A DNA stretch of 64,000 nucleotides from Hydractinia symbiolongicarpus (Eukaryota; Cnidaria; Hydrozoa; Anthoathecata; Hydractiniidae): NCBI RefSeq assembly GCF_029227915.1, contig NC_079876.1, positions 8,744,001-8,808,000 on the forward strand, given 5' to 3'. Shown piece by piece: positions 35,884-49,812 of this stretch; positions within the stretch are counted from its first letter, which is position 1, and every line of letters begins with the position of its first letter. Below the pieces are notes generated by a model. The model saw nothing but the letters and a program-made list of their open reading frames with translations, was not told where the DNA came from and did no database searches. The translations under genes were made by a program, and so were the position numbers.

Positions 35884-38273
35884 ACTAAAACGCATGAGAC
35901 TTGTAGGTTTCAAAAATGTTTTCATTTTTGATGAGACGCTGAATAAAAGCAGTTTAATCGCCGGCAAACGAAAACCTGCGAATTCCCTAAATCCCGGACT
36001 CGGCCCGTATAGTCAAAAGTATACAAAGAAAGTACCCAGGGAGTAAACTCATTTCCAGAACGATTTTTTAAATTACTTTTTCACCACTAAAACGCATAAG
36101 ACTTGTAGTTTTTAAAAATGTTTTCATTTTTGATGAGACGCTGTATAAAAGAAGTTTAATCGCAGGCAAACGAAAACCCGCGATTTCCCGTAAATCCCGA
36201 CTTGGCCCGTTAAGTCAAAAGTATACAAAGAAAGTACCCAGGGAGTAAACTCATTTCCCGAACGATTTTTTAAATTACTTTTTCACCACTAAAACGCATG
36301 AGACTTGTAGTTTTTAGAAATGTTTTCATTTTTGATGAGACGCTGAATAAAAGAAGTTTAATCGCCGGCAAACGAAAACCTGCGATTTCCCGTAAATCCT
36401 GGACTCGGCCCGTATAGTCAAAAGTATACAAAGAAAGTACCCAGGGAGTAAACTCATTTCCCGAACGATTTTTTAAATTACTTTTTCACCACTAAAACGC
36501 ATGAGAGTTGTAGTTTTTAGAAATGTTTTCATTTTTGATGAGACGCTGAATAAAAGAAGTTTAATCGCCGGCAAACAAAAACCTGCGATTTCCCGTAAAT
36601 CCTGAACTCGGCCCGTATAGTCAAAAGTATACAAAGAAAGTACCCAGGGAGTAAACTCATTTCCCAAACGATTTTTTAAATTATTATTTCACCACTAAAA
36701 CGCATGAGACTTGTAGTTTTCAAGAATGTTTTCATTTTTGATGAGACGCTGAATAAAAGCAGTTTAATCGCTGGCAAACGAAAACCTGCGATTTCCCGTA
36801 AATCCCGGACTCGGCCCGTATAGTCAAAAGTATACAAAGAAAGTACCCAGGGAGTAAACTCATTTTCCGAACGATTTTTTAAATTATTTTTTCACCACTA
36901 AAACGCATGAGACTTGTACTTTTCAAAAATGTTTTCATTTTTGATGAGACGCTGAATAAAAGCACTTTAATCGCCGGCAAACGAAAACCTGCGATTTCCC
37001 TAAATCCCGAACTCGGCCCGTATAGTCAAAAGTATACAAAGAAAGTACCCAGGGAGTAAACTCATTTCCAGAACGATTTTTTAAATTACTTTTTCACCAC
37101 TAAAACGCATGAGACTTGTAGTTTTTAGAAATGTTTTCATTTTTGATGAGACGCTGAATAAAAGAAGTTTAATCGCCGGCAAACAAAAACCTGCGATTTC
37201 CCGTAAATCCTGGACTCGGCCGTATAGTCAAAAGTATACAAAGAAAGTACCCAGGGAGTAAACTCATTTCCCAAACGATTTTTTAAATTATTATTTCACC
37301 ACTAAAACGCATGAGACTTGTAGTTTTCAAGAATGTTTTCATTTTTGATGAGACGCTGAATAAAAGCAGTTTAATCGCTGGCAAACGAAAACCTGCGATT
37401 TCCCGTAAATCCCGGACTCGGCCCGTATAGTCAAAAGTATACAAAGAAAGTACCCAGGGAGTAAACTCATTTTCCGAACGATTTTTTAAATTATTTTTTC
37501 ACCACTAAAACGCATGAGACTTGTACTTTTCAAAAATGTTTTCATTTTTGATGAGACGCTGAATAAAAGCACTTTAATCGCCGGCAAACGAAAACCTGCG
37601 ATTTCCCTAAATCCCGGACTCGGCCCGTATAGTCAAAAGTATACAAAGAAAGTACCCAGGGAGTAAACTCATTTCCAGAACGATTTTTTAAATTATTTTT
37701 TCACCACTAAAACGCATAAGACTTGTAGTTTTTAAAAAAGTTTTCATTTTTGATGAGACGCTGAATAAAAGAAGTTTAATCGCCGGCAAACAAAAACCCG
37801 CGATTTCCCATAAATCCCGGGCTTGGCCCGTATAGTCAAAAGTATACAAAGAAAGTACCCAGGGAGTAAACTCATTTCCCGAACGATTTTTTATATTATT
37901 TTTTTACCACTAAACGCATGAGACTTGTAGTTTTCAAAAATATTTTCATATTTGATGGGACGCTGGATAAAAGAATTTTAATCGCCGGCAAACGAAAATC
38001 CGCGATTTTCCGTAAATCCCGGACTCGGCCCGTATAGTCAAAAGTATACAAAGAAAGTACCCAGGGAGTAAACTCATTTCCCGAACGATTTTTTAAATTA
38101 CTTTTTCACCACTAAAACGCATGAGACTTGTAGTTTTCAAAAATGTTTTCATTTTTGATGAGACGCTGAATAAAAGAAGTTTAATCGCCGGCAAACGAAA
38201 ACCCGCGATTTCCCGTAAATCCCGGCTTGGCCCGTATAGTCAAAAGTATACAAAGAAACTACCCAGGGAGTAA

Positions 38274-38475
38274 ACTCATTTCCCGAACGATTTTTTAAAT
38301 TATTATTTCACCACTAAAACGCATGAGACTTGTAGTTTTCAAGAATGTTTTCATTTTTGATGAGACGCTGAATAAAAGCACTTTAATCGCCGGCAAACGA
38401 AAACCTGCGATTTCCCTTAAGCCCGGACTCGGCCCGTATAGTCAAAAGTATACAAAGAAAGTACCCAGGGAGTAA
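38274..38475. repeat. Chimeric monomer (deletion junction, copy 1)
   Basis: This 202 bp monomer begins like 44954 (TTATTATTTC, TTCAAGAATG, AAAGCA) and continues like 45157 (CTTTAATCGCC, TTCCCTTAAGCCCGG). Copy 2 has two full monomers here (44954-45358, 405 bp). One monomer was lost by an in-register event with its break near AATAAAAGCA. Confidence 0.88.
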
Positions 38476-41400
38476 ACTCATTTCCAGAACGATTTTTTAA
38501 ATTACTTTTTCACCACTAAAACGCATGAGACTTGTAGTTTTTAGAAATGTTTTCATTTTTGATGAGACGCTGAATAAAAGAAGTTTAATCGCCGGCAAAC
38601 AAAAACCTGCGATTTCCCGTAAATCCTGGACTCGGCCGTATAGTCAAAAGTATACAAAGAAAGTACCCAGGGAGTAAACTCATTTCCCAAACGATTTTTT
38701 AAATTATTATTTCACCACTAAAACGCATGAGACTTGTAGTTTTCAAGAATGTTTTCATTTTTGATGAGACGCTGAATAAAAGCAGTTTAATCGCTGGCAA
38801 ACGAAAACCTGCGATTTCCCGTAAATCCCGGACTCGGCCCGTATAGTCAAAAGTATACAAAGAAAGTACCCAGGGAGTAAACTCATTTTCCGAACGATTT
38901 TTTAAATTATTTTTTCACCACTAAAACGCATGAGACTTGTACTTTTCAAAAATGTTTTCATTTTTGATGAGACGCTGAATAAAAGCACTTTAATCGCCGG
39001 CAAACGAAAACCTGCGATTTCCCTAAATCCCGGACTCGGCCCGTATAGTCAAAAGTATACAAAGAAAGTACCCAGGGAGTAAACTCATTTCCAGAACGAT
39101 TTTTTAAATTATTTTTTCACCACTAAAACGCATAAGACTTGTAGTTTTTAAAAAAGTTTTCATTTTTGATGAGACGCTGAATAAAAGAAGTTTAATCGCC
39201 GGCAAACAAAAACCCGCGATTTCCCATAAATCCCGGGCTTGGCCCGTATAGTCAAAAGTATACAAAGAAAGTACCCAGGGAGTAAACTCATTTCCCGAAC
39301 GATTTTTTATATTATTTTTTTACCACTAAACGCATGAGACTTGTAGTTTTCAAAAATATTTTCATATTTGATGGGACGCTGGATAAAAGAATTTTAATCG
39401 CCGGCAAACGAAAATCCGCGATTTCCCGTAAATCCCGGACTCGGCCCGTATAGTCAAAAGTATACAAAGAAAGTACCCAGGGAGTAAACTCATTTCCCGA
39501 ACGATTTTTTAAATTACTTTTTCACCACTAAAACGCATGAGACTTGTAGTTTTCAAAAATGTTTTCATTTTTGATGAGACGCTGAATAAAAGAAGTTTAA
39601 TCGCCGGCAAACGAAAACCCGCGATTTCCCGTAAATCCCGGCTTGGCCCGTATAGTCAAAAGTATACAAAGAAACTACCCAGGGAGTAAACTCATTTCCC
39701 GAACGATTTTTTAAATTATTTTTTCACCACTAAAACGCATGAGACTTGTAGTTTCCAAAAATGTTTTCATTTTTGATGAGACGCTGAATAAATGAAGTTT
39801 AATCGCCGGCAAACGAAAACCTGCGATTTCCCGTAAATCCCGGACTCGGCCCGTATAGTCAAAAGTATACAAGGAAAGTACCCAGGGTGTAAACTCATTT
39901 CCCGAACGATTTTTTAAATTATTATTTCACCACTAAAACGCATGAGACTTGTAGTTTTCAAAAATGTTTTCATTTTTGATGAGACGCTTAATGAAAGAGG
40001 TTTAATCGCGGGAAAACGAAAACCCGCGATTTCCCGTAAATCCCGGGCTTGGCCCGTATAGTCGAATGTATACAAAGAAAGTACCCTGTGAGTAAACTCA
40101 TTTCCAGAACGATTTTTTAAATTATTTTTTCACCACTAAAACGCATAAGACATGTAGTTTTTAAAAAAGTTTTCATTTTTGATGAGAATCTGAATAAAAG
40201 AAGTTTAATCGCCGGCAAACGAAAACCCGCGATTTCCCGTAAATCCCGGCTTGGCCCGTGTAGTCAAAAGTATACAAAGAAAGTACCCAGCGAGTAAACT
40301 CATTTCCCGAACGATTTTTTAAATTACTTTTTCACCACTAAAACGCATGAGACTTGTAGTTTTCAAAAATGTTTTCATTTTTGATGAGACGCTGAATAAA
40401 AGAAGTTTAATCGCCGGCAAACGAAAACCTGCGATTTCCCGTAAATCCCGGACTCGGCCCGTATAGTCAAAAGTATACAAAGAAAGTACCCAGGGAGTAA
40501 ACTCATTTTCCAAACGATTTTTTAAATTATTTTTTCACCACTAAAACGCATTAGACTTGTAGTTTTCAAAAATGTTTTCATTTTTGATGAGACGCTGAAT
40601 AAAAGCAGTTTAATCGCCGGCAAACGAAAACCTGCGATTTCCCTAAATCCCGGACTCGGCCCGTATAGTCAAAAGTATACAAAGAAAGTACCCAGGGAGT
40701 AAACTCATTTCCAGAACAATTTTTTAAATTATTTTTTCACCACTAAAACGCATAAGACTTGTAGTTTTTAAAAAAGTTTTCATTTTTGATGAGACGCTGA
40801 ATAAAAGAAGTTTAATCGCCGGCAAACAAAAATCCGCGATTTTCCGTAAATCCCGGGCTTGGCCCGGATAGTCAAAAGTATACAAAGAAAGTACCCAGGG
40901 AGTAAACTCATTTCCCGAACGATTTTTTATATTATTTTTTTACCACTAAACGCATGAGACTTGTAGTTTTCAAAAATATTTTCATATTTGATGGGACGCT
41001 GGCTAAAAGAAGTTTAATCGCCGGCAAACGAAAATCCGCGATTTCCCGTAAATCCCGGACTCGGCCCGTATAGTCAAAAGTATACAAAGAAAGTACCCAG
41101 GGAGTAAACTCATTTCCCGAACGATTTTTTAAATTACTTTTTCACCACTAAAACGCATGAGACTTGTAGTTTTCAAAAATGTTTTCGTTTTTGATGAGAC
41201 GCTGAATAAAAGAAGTTTAATCGCCGGCAAACGAAAATCCGCGATTTCCCGTAAATCCCGGACTCGGCCCGTATAGTCGAAAGTATACAAAGAAAGTACC
41301 CAGGGAGTAAACTCATTTCCCGAACGATTATTTAAATTACTTTTTCACCACTAAAACGCATGAGACTTGTAGTTTTTAAAAATGTTTTCCTTTTTGATGA

Positions 41401-43739
41401 GACGCTGAATAAATGAAGTTTAATCGCCGGCAAACGAAAACCTGCGATTTCCCGTAAATCCTGGACTCGGCCCGTATAGTCAAAAGTATACAAAGAAAGT
41501 ACCCAGGGAGTAAACTCATTTCCCGAACGATTTTTTAAATTATTTTTTCAGCACTAAAACGCATGAGACTTGTAGTTTTCAAGAATGTTTTCATTTTTGA
41601 TGAGACGCTGAATAAAAGCAGTTTAATCGCTGGCAAACGAAAACCTGCGATTTCCCGTAAATCCCGGACTCGGCCCGTATAGTCAAAAGTATACAAAGAA
41701 AGTACCCAGGGAGTAAACTCATTTTCCGAACGATTTTTTAAATTATTTTTTCACCACTAAAACGCATGAGACTGGTAGTTTTTAAAAATGTTTTCATTTT
41801 TGATGAGACGCTGAATAAAAGAAGTTTAATCGCCGGCAAACGAAAACCCGCGATTTCCCGTAAATCCCGGCTTGGCCCGTATAGTCAAAAGTATACAATG
41901 AAAGTACCCAGGGAGTAAACTCATTTTCCGAACGATTTTTTAAATTATTTTTTCACCACTAAAACGCATGAGACTTGTATTGTTCAAAAATGTTTTCATT
42001 TTTGATGAGACGCTGAATAAAAGCAGTTTAATCGCCGGCAAACGAAAACCTGCGATTTCCCTAAATCCCGGACTCGGCCCGTATAGTCAAAAGTATACAA
42101 AGAAAGTACCCAGGGAGTAAACTCATTTCCCGAACGATTTTTTAAATTATTTTTTCACCACTAAAACGCATGAGACTTGTAGTTTTCAAAAATATTTTCA
42201 TTTTTGATGAGACGCTGAATAAAAGAAGTTTAATCGCTGGCAAACGAAAATCCGCGATTTCCCGTAAATCCTGGGCTTGGCACGTATAGTCGAATGTATA
42301 CAAAGAAAGTACCCTGTGAGTAAACTCATTTCCAGAACGATTATTTAAATTATTTTTTCACCACTAAAACGCATAAGACTTGTAGTTTTTAAAAATGTTT
42401 TCATTTTTGATGAGACGCTGAATAAAAGAAGTTTAATCGCCGGCAAACGAAAACCCGCGATTTCCTGTAAATCCCGGCTTGGCCGTATAGTCAAAAGTAT
42501 ACAAAGAAAGTACCCAGGGAGTAAACTCATTTTCCGAACGATTTTTTAAATTATTTTTTCAGCACTAAAACGCATGAGACTTGTAGGTTTCAAAAATGTT
42601 TTCATTTTTGATGAGACGCTGAATAAAAGCAGTTTAATCGCCGGCAAACGAAAACCTGCGAATTCCCTAAATCCCGGACTCGGCCCGTATAGTCAAAAGT
42701 ATACAAAGAAAGTACCCAGGGAGTAAACTCATTTCCAGAACGATTTTTTAAATTACTTTTTCACCACTAAAACGCATAAGACTTGTAGTTTTTAAAAATG
42801 TTTTCATTTTTGATGAGACGCTGTATAAAAGAAGTTTAATCGCAGGCAAACGAAAACCCGCGATTTCCCGTAAATCCCGACTTGGCCCGTTAAGTCAAAA
42901 GTATACAAAGAAAGTACCCAGGGAGTAAACTCATTTCCCGAACGATTTTTTAAATTACTTTTTCACCACTAAAACGCATGAGACTTGTAGTTTTTAGAAA
43001 TGTTTTCATTTTTGATGAGACGCTGAATAAAAGAAGTTTAATCGCCGGCAAACGAAAACCTGCGATTTCCCGTAAATCCTGGACTCGGCCCGTATAGTCA
43101 AAAGTATACAAAGAAAGTACCCAGGGAGTAAACTCATTTCCCGAACGATTTTTTAAATTACTTTTTCACCACTAAAACGCATGAGACTTGTAGTTTTTAG
43201 AAATGTTTTCATTTTTGATGAGACGCTGAATAAAAGAAGTTTAATCGCCGGCAAACAAAAACCTGCGATTTCCCGTAAATCCTGAACTCGGCCCGTATAG
43301 TCAAAAGTATACAAAGAAAGTACCCAGGGAGTAAACTCATTTCCCAAACGATTTTTTAAATTATTATTTCACCACTAAAACGCATGAGACTTGTAGTTTT
43401 CAAGAATGTTTTCATTTTTGATGAGACGCTGAATAAAAGCAGTTTAATCGCTGGCAAACGAAAACCTGCGATTTCCCGTAAATCCCGGACTCGGCCCGTA
43501 TAGTCAAAAGTATACAAAGAAAGTACCCAGGGAGTAAACTCATTTTCCGAACGATTTTTTAAATTATTTTTTCACCACTAAAACGCATGAGACTTGTACT
43601 TTTCAAAAATATTTTCATTTTTGATGAGACGCTGAATAAAAGCACTTTAATCGCCGGCAAACGAAAACCTGCGATTTCCCTAAATCCCGGACTCGGCCCG
43701 TATAGTCAAAAGTATACAAAGAAAGTACCCAGGGAGTAA

Positions 43740-45358
43740 ACTCATTTCCAGAACGATTTTTTAAATTACTTTTTCACCACTAAAACGCATGAGACTTGTA
43801 GTTTTTAGAAATGTTTTCATTTTTGATGAGACGCTGAATAAAAGAAGTTTAATCGCCGGCAAACAAAAACCTGCGATTTCCCGTAAATCCTGGACTCGGC
43901 CGTATAGTCAAAAGTATACAAAGAAAGTACCCAGGGAGTAAACTCATTTCCCAAACGATTTTTTAAATTATTATTTCACCACTAAAACGCATGAGACTTG
44001 TAGTTTTCAAGAATGTTTTCATTTTTGATGAGACGCTGAATAAAAGCAGTTTAATCGCTGGCAAACGAAAACCTGCGATTTCCCGTAAATCCCGGACTCG
44101 GCCCGTATAGTCAAAAGTATACAAAGAAAGTACCCAGGGAGTAAACTCATTTTCCGAACGATTTTTTAAATTATTTTTTCACCACTAAAACGCATGAGAC
44201 TTGTACTTTTCAAAAATGTTTTCATTTTTGATGAGACGCTGAATAAAAGCACTTTAATCGCCGGCAAACGAAAACCTGCGATTTCCCTAAATCCCGGACT
44301 CGGCCCGTATAGTCAAAAGTATACAAAGAAAGTACCCAGGGAGTAAACTCATTTCCAGAACGATTTTTTAAATTATTTTTTCACCACTAAAACGCATAAG
44401 ACTTGTAGTTTTTAAAAAAGTTTTCATTTTTGATGAGACGCTGAATAAAAGAAGTTTAATCGCCGGCAAACAAAAACCCGCGATTTCCCATAAATCCCGG
44501 GCTTGGCCCGTATAGTCAAAAGTATACAAAGAAAGTACCCAGGGAGTAAACTCATTTCCCGAACGATTTTTTATATTATTTTTTTACCACTAAACGCATG
44601 AGACTTGTAGTTTTCAAAAATATTTTCATATTTGATGGGACGCTGGATAAAAGAATTTTAATCGCCGGCAAACGAAAATCCGCGATTTCCCGTAAATCCC
44701 GGACTCGGCCCGTATAGTCAAAAGTATACAAAGAAAGTACCCAGGGAGTAAACTCATTTCCCGAACGATTTTTTAAATTACTTTTTCACCACTAAAACGC
44801 ATGAGACTTGTAGTTTTCAAAAATGTTTTCATTTTTGATGAGACGCTGAATAAAAGAAGTTTAATCGCCGGCAAACGAAAACCCGCGATTTCCCGTAAAT
44901 CCCGGCTTGGCCCGTATAGTCAAAAGTATACAAAGAAACTACCCAGGGAGTAAACTCATTTCCCGAACGATTTTTTAAATTATTATTTCACCACTAAAAC
45001 GCATGAGACTTGTAGTTTTCAAGAATGTTTTCATTTTTGATGAGACGCTGAATAAAAGCAGTTTAATCGCTGGCAAACGAAAACCTGCGATTTCCCGTAA
45101 ATCCCGGACTCGGCCCGTATAGTCAAAAGTATACAAAGAAAGTACCCAGGGAGTAAACTCATTTTCCGAACGATTTTTTAAATTATTTTTTCACCACTAA
45201 AACGCATGAGACTTGTACTTTTCAAAAATGTTTTCATTTTTGATGAGACGCTGAATAAAAGCACTTTAATCGCCGGCAAACGAAAACCTGCGATTTCCCT
45301 TAAGCCCGGACTCGGCCCGTATAGTCAAAAGTATACAAAGAAAGTACCCAGGGAGTAA
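43740..45358. repeat. 8-monomer sub-repeat (1,619 bp) inside the 33-mer
   Basis: TGGACTCGGCCG with its one-base deletion occurs at 43891 and 45510, 1,619 bp apart, and the monomer order between them repeats. The second copy (45359 on) is cut short by the chimeric monomer at 46169. The counterpart in the first 33-mer, starting at 37060, is only 1,416 bp because of the chimera at 38274. Confidence 0.83.
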
Positions 45359-46168
45359 ACTCATTTCCAGAACGATTTTTTAAATTACTTTTTCACCACT
45401 AAAACGCATGAGACTTGTAGTTTTTAGAAATGTTTTCATTTTTGATGAGACGCTGAATAAAAGAAGTTTAATCGCCGGCAAACAAAAACCTGCGATTTCC
45501 CGTAAATCCTGGACTCGGCCGTATAGTCAAAAGTATACAAAGAAAGTACCCAGGGAGTAAACTCATTTCCCAAACGATTTTTTAAATTATTATTTCACCA
45601 CTAAAACGCATGAGACTTGTAGTTTTCAAGAATGTTTTCATTTTTGATGAGACGCTGAATAAAAGCAGTTTAATCGCTGGCAAACGAAAACCTGCGATTT
45701 CCCGTAAATCCCGGACTCGGCCCGTATAGTCAAAAGTATACAAAGAAAGTACCCAGGGAGTAAACTCATTTTCCGAACGATTTTTTAAATTATTTTTTCA
45801 CCACTAAAACGCATGAGACTTGTACTTTTCAAAAATGTTTTCATTTTTGATGAGACGCTGAATAAAAGCACTTTAATCGCCGGCAAACGAAAACCTGCGA
45901 TTTCCCTAAATCCCGGACTCGGCCCGTATAGTCAAAAGTATACAAAGAAAGTACCCAGGGAGTAAACTCATTTCCAGAACGATTTTTTAAATTATTTTTT
46001 CACCACTAAAACGCATAAGACTTGTAGTTTTTAAAAAAGTTTTCATTTTTGATGAGACGCTGAATAAAAGAAGTTTAATCGCCGACAAACAAAAACCCGC
46101 GATTTCCCATAAATCCCGGGCTTGGCCCGTATAGTCAAAAGTATACAAAGAAAGTACCCAGGGAGTAA

Positions 46169-46369
46169 ACTCATTTCCCGAACGATTTTTTATATTATTT
46201 TTTTACCACTAAACGCATGAGACTTGTAGTTTTCAAAAATATTTTCATATTTGATGGGACGCTGGATAAAAGAATTTTAATCGCCGGCAAACGAAAACCT
46301 GCGATTTCCCGTAAATCCCGGCTTGGCCCGTATAGTCAAAAGTATACAAAGAAACTACCCAGGGAGTAA
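46169..46369. repeat. Chimeric monomer (deletion junction, copy 2)
   Basis: This 201 bp monomer starts as B type (TTTTTTATATT, GGGACGCTGG, GAATTTTAATC) and ends with CCCGGCTTGG and AAACTACCC. Copy 1 has two monomers here (39286-39689, 404 bp). The exchange lies in or near TAATCGCCGGCAAACGAAAA. Confidence 0.88.
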
Positions 46370-48193
46370 ACTCATTTCCCGAACGATTTTTTAAATTATT
46401 TTTTCACCACTAAAACGCATGAGACTTGTAGTTTTCAAAAATGTTTTCATTTTTGATGAGACGCTGAATAAATGAAGTTTAATCGCCGGCAAACGAAAAC
46501 CTGCGATTTCCCGTAAATCCCGGACTCGGCCCGTATAGTCAAAAGTATACAAGGAAAGTACCCAGGGTGTAAACTCATTTCCCGAACGATTTTTTAAATT
46601 ATTATTTCACCACTAAAACGCATGACACTTGTAGTTTTCAAAAATGTTTTCATTTTTGATGAGACGCTTAATGAAAGAGGTTTAATCGCGGGAAAACGAA
46701 AACCCGCGATTTCCCGTAAATCCCGGGCTTGGCCCGTATAGTCGAATGTATACAAAGAAAGTACCCTGTGAGTAAACTCATTTCCAGAACGATTTTTTAA
46801 ATTATTTTTTCACCACTAAAACGCATAAGACATGTAGTTTTTAAAAAAGTTTTCATTTTTGATGAGAATCTGAATAAAAGAAGTTTAATCGCCGGCAAAC
46901 GAAAACCCGCGATTTCCCGTAAATCCCGGCTTGGCCCGTGTAGTCAAAAGTATACAAAGAAAGTACCCAGCGAGTAAACTCATTTCCCGAACGATTTTTT
47001 AAATTACTTTTTCACCACTAAAACGCATGAGACTTGTAGTTTTCAAAAATGTTTTCATTTTTGATGAGACGCTGAATAAAAGAAGTTTACTCGCCGGCAA
47101 ACGAAAACCTGCGATTTCCCGTAAATCCCGGACTCGGCCCGTATAGTCAAAAGTATACAAAGAAAGTACCCAGGGAGTAAACTCATTTTCCAAACGATTT
47201 TTTAAATTATTTTTTCACCACTAAAACGCATTAGACTTGTAGTTTTCAAAAATGTTTTCATTTTTGATGAGACGCTGAATAAAAGCAGTTTAGTCGCCGG
47301 CAAACGAAAACCTGCGATTTCCCTAAATCCCGGACTCGGCCCGTATAGTCAAAAGTATACAAAGAAAGTACCCAGGGAGTAAACTCATTTCCAGAACAAT
47401 TTTTTAAATTATTTTTTCACCACTAAAACGCATAAGACTTGTAGTTTTTAAAAAAGTTTTCATTTTTGATGAGACGCTGAATAAAAGAAGTTTAATCGCC
47501 GGCAAACAAAAATCCGCGATTTTCCGTAAATCCCGGGCTTGGCCCGGATAGTCAAAAGTATACAAAGAAAGTACCCAGGGAGTAAACTCATTTCCCGAAC
47601 GATTTTTTATATTATTTTTTTACCACTAAACGCATGAGACTTGTAGTTTTCAAAAATATTTTCATATTTGATGGGACGCTGGCTAAAAGAAGTTTAATCG
47701 CCGGCAAACGAAAATCCGCGATTTCCCGTAAATCCCGGACTCGGCCCGTATAGTCAAAAGTATACAAAGAAAGTACCCAGGGAGTAAACTCATTTCCCGA
47801 ACGATTTTTTAAATTACTTTTTCACCACTAAAACGCATGAGACTTGTAGTTTTCAAAAATGTTTTCGTTTTTGATGAGACGCTGAATAAAAGAAGTTTAA
47901 TCGCCGGCAAACGAAAATCCGCGATTTCCCGTAAATCCCGGACTCGGCCCGTATAGTCGAAAGTATACAAAGAAAGTACCCAGGGAGTAAACTCATTTCC
48001 CGAACGATTATTTAAATTACTTTTTCACCACTAAAACGCATGAGACTTGTAGTTTTTAAAAATGTTTTCCTTTTTGATGAGACGCTGAATAAATGAAGTT
48101 TAATCGCCGGCAAACGAAAACCTGCGATTTCCCGTAAATCCTGGACTCGGCCCGTATAGTCAAAAGTATACAAAGAAAGTACCCAGGGAGTAA

Positions 48194-49407
48194 ACTCATT
48201 TCCCGAACGATTTTTTATATTATTTTTTTACCACTAAACGCATGAGACTTGTAGTTTTCAAAAATATTTTCATATTTGATGGGACGCTGGATAAAAGAAG
48301 TTTAATCGCCGGCAAACGAAAATCCGCGATTTCCCGTAAATCCCGGACTCGGCCCGTATAGTCAAAAGTATACAAAGAAAGTACCCAGGGAGTAAACTCA
48401 TTTCCCGAACGATTTTTTAAATTACTTTTTCACCACTAAAACGCATGAGACTTGTAGTTTTCAAAAATGTTTTCGTTTTTGATGAGACGCTGAATAAAAG
48501 AAGTTTAATCGCCGGCAAACGAAAACCCGCGATTTCCCGTAAATCCCGGCTTGGCCCGTATAGTCAAAAGTATACAAAGAAACTACCCAGGGAGTAAACT
48601 CATTTCCCGAACGATTTTTTAAATTATTTTTTCACCACTAAAACGCATGAGACTTGTAGTTTTCAAAAATGTTTTCATTTTTGATGAGACGCTGAATAAA
48701 TGAAGTTTAATCGCCGGCAAACGAAAACCTGCGATTTCCCGTAAATCCTGGACTCGGCCCGTATAGTCAAAAGTATACAAAGAAAGTACCCAGGGAGTAA
48801 ACTCATTTCCCGAACGATTTTTTATATTATTTTTTTACCACTAAACGCATGAGACTTGTAGTTTTCAAAAATATTTTCATATTTGATGGGACGCTGGATA
48901 AAAGAAGTTTAATCGCCGGCAAACGAAAATCCGCGATTTCCCGTAAATCCCGGACTCGGCCCGTATAGTCAAAAGTATACAAAGAAAGTACCCAGGGAGT
49001 AAACTCATTTCCCGAACGATTTTTTAAATTACTTTTTCACCACTAAAACGCATGAGACTTGTAGTTTTCAAAAATGTTTTTGTTTTTGATGAGACGCTGA
49101 ATAAAAGAAGTTTAATCGCCAGCAAACGAAAACCCGCGATTTCCCGTAAATCCCGGCTTGGCCCGTATAGTCAAAAGTATACAAAGAAACTACCCAGGGA
49201 GTAAACTCATTTCCCGAACGATTTTTTAAATTATTTTTTCACCACTAAAACGCATGAGACTTGTAGTTTTCAAAAATGTTTTCATTTTTGATGAGACGCT
49301 GAATAAATGAAGTTTAATCGCCGGCAAACGAAAACCTGCGATTTTCCGTAAATCCTGGACTCGGCCCGTATAGTCAAAAGTATACAAAGAAAGTACCCAG
49401 GGAGTAA
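48194..49407. repeat. 3-monomer higher-order repeat (607 bp) x 2
   Basis: Units start at 48194 and 48801. The order is B type (TATATT, GGGACGCTGG); then a TTACTTTTTC monomer with GTTTTCGTTTTTG (TTTTTG in the second copy) and AAACTACCC; then TTATTTTTTC with AAATGAAG and CCTGGACTCGG. The same trio recurs inside the 8-monomer repeat that follows. Confidence 0.85.
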
Positions 49408-49812
49408 ACTCATTTCCCGAACGATTTTTTATATTATTTTTTTACCACTAAACGCATGAGACTTGTAGTTTTCAAAAATATTTTCATATTTGATGGGACG
49501 CTGAATAAAAGAAGTTTAATCGCCGGCAAACGAAAATCCCCGATTTCCCGTAAATCCCGGACTCGGCCCGTATAGTCAAAAGTATACAAAGAAAGTACCC
49601 AGGGAGTAAACTCATTTCCCGAACGATTATTTAAATTACTTTTTCACCACTAAAACGCATGAGACTTGTAGTTTTTAAAAATGTTTTCCTTTTTGATGAG
49701 ACGCTGAATAAATGAAGTTTAATCGCCGGCAAACGAAAACCTGCGATTTCCCGTAAATCCTGGACTCGGCCCGTATAGTCAAAAGTATACAAAGAAAGTA
49801 CCCAGGGAGTAA

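Larger units (their letters stand above)
34843..41522. repeat. 33-monomer higher-order repeat (6,680 bp), copy 1
   Basis: This is the largest duplication in the window. Private markers recur 6,680 bp downstream: TGAAAGAGGTTTAATCGCGG (39992), AAGACATGTAG (about 40147), CGCATTAGAC (about 40547), GTGTAGTCAAAAG (about 40258) and CGCTGGCTAAAAG (about 40998). Copy-specific substitutions are rare, for example GAGAGTTGTAG (about 36,505) where copy 2 has GAGACTTGTAG. Between 38.4 and 39.3 kb the offset is 6,883 instead of 6,680, because this copy lacks one monomer there. Confidence 0.92.
41523..48217. repeat. 33-monomer higher-order repeat (6,680 bp), copy 2
   Basis: This is the adjacent tandem copy of 34843-41522. 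It starts within a hybrid monomer, GATTATT-type sequence leading into TTTTTTCAGCACTAAAA. It ends near 48217, where TTTTTTATATTATTT departs from the copy 1 pattern. Private changes include ACTGGTAG, CATGACACTTG and GTTTACTCGCC. It keeps the monomer copy 1 lost but lacks another near 46.2 kb. Confidence 0.92.
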
